Shown: positions 14,801-19,718 of the stretch, one piece after another
How the letters are laid out: the number at the start of each line of letters is the position of its first letter
Numbering within the stretch: position 1 is the stretch's first letter
From: a virus
Reading direction: 5' to 3' (one strand)
Virus record (IMG/VR): IMGVR_UViG_3300045927_000145
Location: 1 to 22,327 of that record
DNA: 22,327 bases
Program-made: the position numbers and the translations under genes
Notes under the pieces: generated by a model
Told to the model about the DNA's origin: nothing
What the model saw: the letters and a program-made list of their open reading frames with translations, nothing else
Databases searched by the model: none

Positions 14801-15329
14801 CGACCGCGCCCTGCTCGCCGGCGAGGTTCGTCGTGGCTCCGAGCTTGGCGATGGTCGCGGTGAACCCGACGAGCTCTGGGGCCTTCACGCCGATCTGGCC
14901 GGCGATCTCCGCGATGCGGTTCAGTTCGTTGACTTCGATGGGGATGGCGTTGGGACCCGCGGCGAGATCTCGGATCCCCTGTCGAATCTGGCCCAGCTCT
15001 TCGTCCGTGGCATCGATCGTCTTCCGGACTCCGGCGAAGCTGCTCTCAAAGTCGAGTGCGGCTTTCGTCGATGCTGCACCGATCGCGAGAACGGGGGCCG
15101 AGGCGAGCAAGGAGAAGTCGGTGCCGAAGGTCCGGATCCGGCTGCCGACGCGGTCGAGATCTCGGGAGACGTCGTCGAAGCTCCGGCGCGTGGCGGCCGC
15201 GGATCGGCTCGCGGCCTGCTCGACGCCGGTCGAGATCCCCGTCAGCTTCTGTTCCGTGACCCGGGCGAATCGATCGACAACGACGGTGCCGTCGTCCCGT
15301 ACGGTCAGGACCAGCTGGACGTTCGCCAT
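11820..15329 (-). CDS. Tail tape measure protein (1169 aa)
   Basis: This is the longest gene of the tail block after the fibre and directly follows the tail assembly chaperones, with its ATG abutting their TAG stop. Residues about 95-315 contain the conserved tape-measure core of the TP901/PhageMin_Tail family: FAGVRKTIDATDEELGQIRQ, NIMGTSISDSERLASTIVEL, then YAAALASVGVEAEAGGTAVS. Residues about 416-515 hold hydrophobic segments (VVIGVGAVVAATGPLLIVTG; GMVGLVATVGALSFGLG) that may insert in the membrane during DNA entry. A helical middle contains repeats (residues about 640-810). The C-terminus has the familiar EAVLPLEGPAADHV signature. The protein spans the tail lumen and sets its length; by the usual rule of about 0.15 nm per residue the tail would be roughly 175 nm. 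No peptidase domain is evident. Confidence 0.93.
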   Translation of the reverse strand: MANVQLVLTVRDDGTVVVDRFARVTEQKLTGISTGVEQAASRSAAATRRSFDDVSRDLDRVGSRIRTFGTDFSLLASAPVLAIGAASTKAALDFESSFAGVRKTIDATDEELGQIRQGIRDLAAGPNAIPIEVNELNRIAEIAGQIGVKAPELVGFTATIAKLGATTNLAGEQGAVGLARFSNIMGTSISDSERLASTIVELGNKFAATEGEILEMGLRIAGAGRQLNLSEADVLAYAAALASVGVEAEAGGTAVSRTFIEIAKSVRTGDERLRTFAETAGLSVEEFRTLFEEDAAEAVRRFIEGLGTLEERGGNVFGVLEQLGLENVRVRDALLRSSAAADQMTAALQQGSDAWSEATALQTEFGKRAETNAAQLQLARQRINDVAIDLGGQLAPVLLRVANLGADFAQAFGEMDEGTRDVVIGVGAVVAATGPLLIVTGTTIRLFGQASAATGTFSAALLRLALMNDTAAVAMARTTSLTTVWTSATLAQKAGMVGLVATVGALSFGLGRLFSQLSGIDAALEKMFERDLQKAPLPSSINSLEVSVASLRKAVDKGLVVITNEQVLALEAAEGLLKRIAEASTKTVVIPSGLRTPPTFASGADLLPKEVRDAAEAARQAVESFAAPLLHAQNELRALSQRFPELAATSVAAGGTTVEQLERLKKAVALVDPDKELQSLTAQFPELAAEIVAAGGTTEQQLAKLKAAIASTADEERRFASATQQAVEGQADLEKILASLGLATEAMGERFARDLTAQVELAVAQGVDLSSILEALGPDILAMGDAVATAGGTAGEGLQKLIDRVTILKALREDFEPLAIPGFEGGEFEAPTTPDFDLEAFERFNGLAQEAAEPPATDQWQDFFDELIGYSEFFVETIGEHFGDLANQGISSLSHWAGQAVVFGQEAAGSFGRLIKGVAAQSIALLLEWGLRRLVVGKLTAATVASEATAEFGKAFGLTFANTFASMSAAPFPINLTAPAVAAAHLGLVSAGTPGAAAAGAGFGAALGGGAIGLREGGLTRREGLFHLSEDDRQEAVLPLEGPAADHVASTLGLTDIQDVLADLSSRFEPPSAPDFSDEISRLRATVAAPVPEVLTITGGPGRESVESQRAIVRAIETLVNRGPEVAISFTNAAPVLSEEIPRRFIEAIAEELEALIRRGRIAPFSGRS
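12908..13004 (-). repeat. Tape measure repeat unit 3, degenerate
   Basis: This encodes LGPDILAMGDAVATAGGTAG followed by EGLQKLIDR. It shares the AGGT turn and the following QKL helix with units 1 and 2 but is otherwise diverged. Boundaries are approximate. Confidence 0.45.
13197..13280 (-). repeat. Tape measure repeat unit 2
   Basis: This encodes FPELAAEIVAAGGTTEQQLA plus KLKAAIAS. It matches unit 1 over its whole 28 residues with conservative changes. The core is FPELAA, VAAGGTT, QL, LK. Confidence 0.8.
13320..13403 (-). repeat. Tape measure repeat unit 1
   Basis: This encodes FPELAATSVAAGGTTVEQLE plus RLKKAVAL. It is closely matched by unit 2, which begins 123 nt (41 residues) later. Confidence 0.8.
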
Positions 15330-15713
15330 CTACGTGCCCTTCGCAGCTCTCAGGTCCGCCAGTCCGGCATCGATCTCGTCGAGCTCGGCGACGAAGTCCA
15401 GGAAGTCACGCCCGGTCATCGCGCCCGCCGTGGCCTCGATGACCTCCCGCTGCAGGCCGAATCTCCGGACGGACGGGCGGCTGAGGCCCATGAACGCCGT
15501 CCACGCCCTGCCCGAGCCCTCCGGCATGCGGTTCTCCTTGGAGTGCCAGTACAGCGGGCACCGCTGGCAATCCGCGTCCGACGCCAGTTCTAGGCCGGCC
15601 TCGGCTCGCTGTTCAGCGCATGCGCCGCAGGACCTGGGGCCGCGGTAGCTCTCCCAGAAGCCGGCCTCGGTGGCCGCGAAGTCCCGGAAGGCCCCAGCGC
15701 GGCCCCGTGTCCG
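15330..15713 (-). CDS. Tail assembly chaperone, -1 frame extension (gpT-like part of gpG-T fusion)
   Basis: This reading frame has no start of its own that fits. It is reached from the upstream chaperone by a -1 shift at GGGAAAC (15713-15719). The fusion would be 133 residues in frame 0 plus 127 here, 260 in all. In lambda-like phages the long form (gpGT) binds the tape measure and recruits tail tube subunits, at a few percent of the short form. The segment contains GAFRDFAATEAGFWESYRG, a four-Cys cluster (CGAC then CQRC, 16 residues apart), and a helical C-terminal part (RDFLDFVAELDEIDAGLADL). Its TAG stop directly precedes the tape measure ATG. An ATG-started frame from 15992 overlaps the upstream gene out of phase and is not taken as the start. 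Confidence 0.85.
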   Translation of the reverse strand, partial: RTRGRAGAFRDFAATEAGFWESYRGPRSCGACAEQRAEAGLELASDADCQRCPLYWHSKENRMPEGSGRAWTAFMGLSRPSVRRFGLQREVIEATAGAMTGRDFLDFVAELDEIDAGLADLRAAKGT

Positions 15714-16111
15714 TTTCCCCGTCCGGCTCCGTGCCGGTTCATCAGGTGGATCAGGATCGCGCCGACGACCCCGGGGTTGATGACACCGTTCGTGAGGTAC
15801 TCGGGGTCGAACTCCACGGGGAGGTAGCGCGGCGGATCGCTGCCGTCGACCCATGCCACGACGTTCTCCCAGCCGACGATCTTCTTCGCGCCGCGCTCCC
15901 GGATGAAGGCCATCCAGCGCTGCCGGCCCTCGCCCTCGCGGTTCTGCCCGATCGGCATTGCGTAGGTGTCGTCGAAGTCCCACGGCGTGCACAGGAAGAC
16001 CGTGTCGTTCGGGTCGGGCGGGGCCTCGCCGGGAGCGAGCTCCTTCCCGACCAGGCCGTGCTCGTCGATCACGAGCCTGATGCGGCCCCCCGAGGGATGG
16101 ATGATCAGCAT
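15590..16111 (-). CDS. Tail assembly chaperone, short form (gpG-like, 173 aa)
   Basis: The start at 16111 is set by GGGAGG about 7 nt before it. The frame extends further upstream, but only through the major tail protein gene. The protein opens MLIIHPSGGRIRLVIDEHGL and has an ordered first 130 residues (GVINPGVVGAILIHLMNRHG). After the slippery site the frame-0 tail is a low-complexity Ala/Pro/Arg stretch of about 40 residues. No family motif was recognised; the assignment rests on place (between major tail protein and tape measure), size and the frameshift signal. It would act as the free chaperone that keeps the tape measure soluble during tube assembly. Confidence 0.85.
   Translation of the reverse strand: MLIIHPSGGRIRLVIDEHGLVGKELAPGEAPPDPNDTVFLCTPWDFDDTYAMPIGQNREGEGRQRWMAFIRERGAKKIVGWENVVAWVDGSDPPRYLPVEFDPEYLTNGVINPGVVGAILIHLMNRHGAGRGNGHGAALGPSGTSRPPRPASGRATAAPGPAAHALNSEPRPA
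15672..15704 (-). other. Frameshift-stimulating stem-loop
   Basis: On the minus strand GGCCGCG (15698-15704) pairs perfectly with CGCGGCC (15672-15678) around a 19-nt loop. It begins 8 nt after the slippery heptamer, within the usual 5-9 nt spacer. The loop is G/C-rich, so a pseudoknot is possible but not shown. Confidence 0.75.
15713..15719 (-). other. -1 programmed frameshift slippery heptamer GGGAAAC
   Basis: In frame 0 the codons are CGG GGA AAC, so the heptamer is phased as G GGA AAC (X XXY YYZ). After slipping, the two tRNAs would pair with GGG AAA and the ribosome continues at CGG in the -1 frame. That frame is open to 15330. Lambda uses GGGAAAG at the same gene junction. Confidence 0.9.
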
Positions 16112-16137
16112 GCTGTACCTCCCTGGCGATCCTGGTC

Positions 16138-17253
16138 CTAGCCGCCCTGCGCGATGCCAGCGGTCTGCTCGCTGTTCTGGAGCCGCGCGCGGAACGGATC
16201 CGCGCCGGCGACGACCCACGCCCAGTCGGAGCCGTTGACGGCCTCCTGGGGCGTCTTGATGTTGAACGGGATGGTCACCGGGATCTTCTGACCGGGACCC
16301 GGAACGTTGATCGTGAAGTCCTCGGGGATGATGAGGTGCGGGAAGTCCCAGGCGAGCCGGTACTTCTTTGCCGTCGCGGTCCCCGGAATGCTCCGGCCGG
16401 TCCAGATGACCTGGGCCTTGTACTTCGCCGGCTCGCGGTCGGCGTTCTGGGCCTGAGCGAGCTGCGCGATGTCGTCGTTCTGGTCCTTGTATCGCGCCAT
16501 CGTGAGGATGAGCTTCGCCTCGGGGAACCCGTTGTTCGTCGGCTCTCCGGTACGCCCCGCGTTGCTGCCGGACTCGTAGTCCCCGGTCTGCTTCCGATCG
16601 AGCGTGATCTGGGCGTTCGTGACGAGAAACTCGTCGCCAGGCGCGAGGTTCCCCTCGGCGCCAGTGATCTGCTTCAGCAGGACCTGCACCTGCTGGAAGA
16701 TCGCCATGAGCGCGCGAGAGGGCGCGGTCGCCGCATCGAGGTTCGTCTGGTCGTTGGCGGCCGACGCGCCGCGCAGGACCTGGTCGAAGACCGTCCCCCA
16801 CCCGGCCATGAGCTTGCTCTCCTCGTGGTTGAGGTCGAGCTTCGTGAGCTTCAGCGAAGGCCGCTCCCAGATGCGCGCGCCCCCGAGGCCACCGTCGTTG
16901 ATCATCGTGCCGTAGTAGCCGTCGTTCGTCGGCTTGAACGGCATGACATGTTCGTACGCGATGCCGGCCTCGGTCTCCGTGACGGCGTCGGCACCCATGA
17001 ACAGGGCGAGCAGGCGCTCGAACCCGAGATAGCGCACGGTCTGCTTGAAGTCGCCCTGCGCGACGACGTTCCCCTGCATCGACCCTTGCGACAGCGAGTC
17101 CCCGACGTTCTCGTCGGCGATGTCCTCGGGGACGCCGCCGCTCAGGTTCTCGCTGGAGATCAGGATCTCGTCCTCGGCGGCGATCTGGACGGCGGTCCCC
17201 CACGCGGTCCCACGCCGGAATGCCCATTTCTGGTCGGCTGCTGTGCCACTCAT
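16138..17253 (-). CDS. Major tail (tube) protein (371 aa)
   Basis: The ATG at 17253 has a perfect AGGAGG 8 nt upstream (17262-17267), one of the best ribosome sites here, as expected for an abundant tube subunit. The protein has the features of phage tail tube families: an N-terminal beta arm (WGTAVQIAAEDEILISSENL), VGDSLSQGSMQGNVVAQGDF followed by a strand and FERLLALFMGAD, then a beta-rich body and an Ig-like C-terminal part (EDFTINVPGPGQKIPVTIPF). It lies between the terminator and the chaperone frameshift pair, its standard place. At 371 residues it is longer than typical (about 150-250), so it may include an extra surface domain. The function is inferred from order and fold pattern. Confidence 0.85.
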   Translation of the reverse strand: MSGTAADQKWAFRRGTAWGTAVQIAAEDEILISSENLSGGVPEDIADENVGDSLSQGSMQGNVVAQGDFKQTVRYLGFERLLALFMGADAVTETEAGIAYEHVMPFKPTNDGYYGTMINDGGLGGARIWERPSLKLTKLDLNHEESKLMAGWGTVFDQVLRGASAANDQTNLDAATAPSRALMAIFQQVQVLLKQITGAEGNLAPGDEFLVTNAQITLDRKQTGDYESGSNAGRTGEPTNNGFPEAKLILTMARYKDQNDDIAQLAQAQNADREPAKYKAQVIWTGRSIPGTATAKKYRLAWDFPHLIIPEDFTINVPGPGQKIPVTIPFNIKTPQEAVNGSDWAWVVAGADPFRARLQNSEQTAGIAQGG

Positions 17254-17261
17254 CGTCCGAA

Positions 17262-17267
17262 CCTCCT
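17262..17267 (-). promoter_or_regulatory. Consensus Shine-Dalgarno of the major tail protein gene
   Basis: The minus strand reads AGGAGG with an 8-nt spacer to the ATG at 17253. A small hairpin (GGGCG / CGCCC, 17272-17288) lies just before it in the 50-nt gap after the terminator gene. Confidence 0.8.
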
Positions 17268-17303
17268 ATCTGGGCGTTTCCGGCGCCCGTTATCTCGAGC
17301 TGC

Positions 17304-18353
17304 TCAGTGCGGTACTTCCTCGTGGAACACGACATCGATCTGGACCAGGTGGCCCTTCAACCCGATGCCCTTGATCTCCCCGGCTTCGACCGGCGTCGCC
17401 CACCGCGGCCGGTCGGCGAGGTAGCCCATGTAGTTCGGGCCCGTGCACAGGTCCCCGAACTCCGTTGTCTTGCGCGACAGGGCCCCGAGGATCTCCGTGG
17501 CGGCATGGCGCAGCGCCGCGGCTTGCGTGTCGCCCTTCTCCCACTGGTAGAACCCGATCAGGCGTACGCGTGCGCGCCACTCGTCCGAGCCGTTCGTGAG
17601 CGGCAGCGTGGTGATCTCGGGCTGCATGAGCCAGAACCGCGTGACGTTCTGCCCGAGACGCGTCGGGTCATCGAACAGCCCGGGGACGTCGAGCTGCAGG
17701 ACGCCGTTCTCCTCGAGGACCTTGGCAGACTGCCAGAACTTCTCTTCGGTGTAGACCTTGCCGACGTTGACGTCCACGGCTTCGATGATCGGCTTCAGCT
17801 TCGCCAGGAAGGCTTCGACGTCGGCGCCCGTGATCTCCTCCATCTGCACAAGATCCAGGAGCCACGTGCGCTGGGAGAAGTTCGGCAGGCCACCCGCGTA
17901 GTGGGTCTCGAAGCCGAACTTGTAGGCCGCCGAGGTCGCGAGGAACGGCGCCGTGATGATCCGGTGCCAGTCGTTCGTCGGGACGTCCGCCTCGGTCAGC
18001 GTGCGGTGGATGCCCCATGAGCCCCCGAGGTCGTAGGGGTGAAGCACGATCCTCAGAGGCATGCCGGCCGGGCCATTGGGACCGTTCAACGCTTCGTTGC
18101 GGTGCGCCCAGAGCATCGGGCGGTAGCGCCGGTCCCGCTCGGTCGGGATGACGTAATCGTCTCGCCACAAGATCACGCCCGAGACATGGTTTTGGACGTT
18201 CAGCTCGCCGCGCACGAAGAACTTCCAGGTGCCTTCCTTCGCGAGGTAGGCGCCCGCACCGTTCGCCTCGCGGCCGCTGTTGCCGGGGAACTCCGGAGGT
18301 AGGCCGGCCGTCTCCGCGTTGCCGTTCAAGGCCGCCATGGCGTCGGGGCCCAT
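17304..18353 (-). CDS. Tail terminator-like protein with extra N-terminal beta-sandwich domain (349 aa)
   Basis: The ATG at 18353 overlaps the stop of the neck gene (TGATG); an open frame to 18653 only shadows that gene. The C-terminal half (about 177-349) looks like a tail terminator. It begins with a helix (ADVEAFLAKLKPIIEAV), then GKVYTEEKFW, a strand TRFWLMQPEITTL, WRARVRLIGFYQWEKGDTQA, a helix and a final strand HLVQIDVVFHEEV. Tail terminators form the ring that stops tube growth and joins the neck, and this place before the major tail protein is typical. They are usually about 130-180 residues. The extra 175 residues (GTWKFFVRGELNVQNHVSGV, then MPLRIVLHPYDLGG and TWLLDLVQMEEI) look like a jelly-roll of the carbohydrate-binding type. 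Fusion is read directly from one frame; both domain calls are pattern-based. Confidence 0.65.
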   Translation of the reverse strand: MGPDAMAALNGNAETAGLPPEFPGNSGREANGAGAYLAKEGTWKFFVRGELNVQNHVSGVILWRDDYVIPTERDRRYRPMLWAHRNEALNGPNGPAGMPLRIVLHPYDLGGSWGIHRTLTEADVPTNDWHRIITAPFLATSAAYKFGFETHYAGGLPNFSQRTWLLDLVQMEEITGADVEAFLAKLKPIIEAVDVNVGKVYTEEKFWQSAKVLEENGVLQLDVPGLFDDPTRLGQNVTRFWLMQPEITTLPLTNGSDEWRARVRLIGFYQWEKGDTQAAALRHAATEILGALSRKTTEFGDLCTGPNYMGYLADRPRWATPVEAGEIKGIGLKGHLVQIDVVFHEEVPH

Positions 18354-18907
18354 CAGAACCTCTGCGCCCAGGCGTCCACGGTGCGCCGGATGCGAGCCTC
18401 GAGCACGGGCTTGTACTTCGTCTCGGCACCTTCGAAAATCTTGCGGCCCGGCATGCCGCGTCGGCCGATGGCGCGAGCGATCACGAACGCTACCGACCTG
18501 ATCACCGAGGCCTTGCGCCGGCGGCTCGCGATCCGGAGGTCGGCGTCGAGATCGAACTGCCCGCGGCGAATCTTCAACTCCACCCAGCGTTCGATGACCC
18601 TGAGTGGCGGAGCTGTGCGTCCCGGTCGTCGGCCGAGCTCGATCACCGGCCAATGGCTCGCGGTGGCGACGACCGAACCGGTGACTTCGAGGCTGCCGGA
18701 GGACGTCCGGACCTGCGGCTCGCTGCTGTGGACGCTTCCGACCGCCTCGCCCATGAAAACCGGGGTGCCGGTCTTGATGAATCCCTCGGCGTCGATCTGC
18801 GTCCGCGCGACGTCGCGCTCGAGCTTCGTATGGAGAGCGCTCGACTGCCGCGCGGCATAGGCCGGCAGCCTCGTCGCATGGCTCGCATCGATCGTCGCTC
18901 TCAGCAT
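18353..18907 (-). CDS. HK97 gp10-like neck / head-tail joining protein (184 aa)
   Basis: The protein carries the gp10-like pattern: a central WPVIELGRRPG, a basic helix, RSVAFVIARAIGRRGMPGRK and a C-terminal helix ending AWAQRF. In HK97-type phages gp10 proteins join the head connector to the tail terminator, and the order connector, gp10, terminator is exactly that seen here. I took the ATG at 18907, which follows the upstream stop with a 1-nt gap (TGAGATG). The ATG at 18934 would add nine residues and overlap the upstream gene by 26 nt. Neither has a clear Shine-Dalgarno site, so the start is uncertain. The N-terminal 70 residues are helical (QSSALHTKLERDVARTQ). Confidence 0.75.
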   Translation of the reverse strand: MLRATIDASHATRLPAYAARQSSALHTKLERDVARTQIDAEGFIKTGTPVFMGEAVGSVHSSEPQVRTSSGSLEVTGSVVATASHWPVIELGRRPGRTAPPLRVIERWVELKIRRGQFDLDADLRIASRRRKASVIRSVAFVIARAIGRRGMPGRKIFEGAETKYKPVLEARIRRTVDAWAQRF

Positions 18908-18908
18908 C

Positions 18909-19646
18909 TCAGAACCATCCCGCGCCGCGGCCATGACCGATGTACCGGGAGTCCCCGAGCTCGGAGTCGGGCTCCCACTCGATCGCTCCGCCGGCGCCGG
19001 CGACGTCTTGCGTGCGCGGCTTCAGAACCTCGTCGGCGGCCGCGCGGAGCTCCTCGGCGCGCTTAGCCCAGCGCTTGGCGATCCCGCCCAGGTCGATCTG
19101 ATCGGCGCCCAGGCTCGCGTCCTCCTGATCCGATGCGGTGCGCGCGACCCACGCGGCCAGCTTGCTCGCGATCAGGCTGATGAACCCCTCGTCCAGGGTG
19201 TTCGCAATCGTGGTGTCATCCGCGTTGTCGTCGTCGATCACCCACGGCGTCCGGTAGTGGATCCGCAGGGTTCGATCGCCTACCGGGCTCGACAGCCGGA
19301 GGACGTCCTCGTCGTCTGTGCTCTTCTCCTGGCGCCAGTTCTCCTCGGGAACCGGCGTCGTCAGCTCCTCGTCGGTCCCCGGATCGGTGACCAGCTCGAG
19401 CCGCATGATCTGCTCGGTGCCGTTGCTCCAGCTGGCGATCTCGTCCTCGAGGACCCACCGGCGCTTGACGTTGTCGCCGACGATCTCGTGGATCCGCACG
19501 TGTGGATGGAGGCGGTCGAGTGTGTCCTTCGCGTCGGCCAGCGCGTCGTCTTGCGCCGCGTCCGGAGGCCGGAGCTTGGACGACGACTCCAGGTTCCCGA
19601 GCCGGGTCACCGCCTGCGCCTTGTATTCCGTGCTGGTCTTCGCCAT
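18909..19646 (-). CDS. Head-tail connector (gp6-like adaptor candidate, 245 aa)
   Basis: The ATG at 19646 has AGGA 6 nt upstream and follows the capsid gene after a 72-nt gap. The protein is mainly helical at both ends (STEYKAQAVTRLGNLESSSK; FISLIASKLAAWVARTASDQ; WAKRAEELRAAADEV), with a beta-rich centre (RRWVLEDEIASWS, TLRIHYRTPWVIDDD). This fits the DNA-packaging adaptor/connector group that docks under the portal. Position directly after the major capsid protein and before gp10 supports it. The length exceeds the usual 100-200 residues, so a fusion or a different neck protein is possible. No catalytic motif is visible. Confidence 0.6.
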   Translation of the reverse strand: MAKTSTEYKAQAVTRLGNLESSSKLRPPDAAQDDALADAKDTLDRLHPHVRIHEIVGDNVKRRWVLEDEIASWSNGTEQIMRLELVTDPGTDEELTTPVPEENWRQEKSTDDEDVLRLSSPVGDRTLRIHYRTPWVIDDDNADDTTIANTLDEGFISLIASKLAAWVARTASDQEDASLGADQIDLGGIAKRWAKRAEELRAAADEVLKPRTQDVAGAGGAIEWEPDSELGDSRYIGHGRGAGWF

Positions 19647-19658
19647 CGGTTCCTATGG

Positions 19659-19692
19659 GGGGCGGGCCCACCGTGATTGGCGAGCCCGCCCC
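19659..19692 (-). other. GC-rich hairpin between the capsid and connector genes
   Basis: Nine perfectly paired G/C-rich bases (GGGGCGGGC and GCCCGCCCC) flank a 16-nt loop, 26 nt after the capsid stop on the minus strand. No U-run follows, so it is not a standard intrinsic terminator. It could slow or partly stop transcription, or protect the 3' end of the capsid message. Confidence 0.6.
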
Positions 19693-19718
19693 AGGGGGGT
19701 TTGGCCGTCAGTCAGCGA

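Noticed and set aside
14187-15593. Plus-strand open frame (468 codons)
   Set aside because: It overlaps the tape measure and chaperone genes in antisense, has no ribosome site context, and its composition is that of a shadow frame.
15330-15992. ATG-started frame for the second chaperone (220 residues)
   Set aside because: The start lies inside the first chaperone, and its first 90 residues are Arg-rich shadow; the slippery heptamer and stem explain expression instead.
15590-17335. 581-residue minus-strand frame including the short chaperone
   Set aside because: The upstream 400 residues are the shadow of the major tail protein; a good ribosome site precedes the ATG at 16111.
17304-18653. 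Longer start for the tail terminator gene (449 residues)
   Set aside because: The additional 100 residues run through the gp10-like gene and are Arg/Pro-rich shadow sequence; the ATG at 18353 couples to the gp10 stop.
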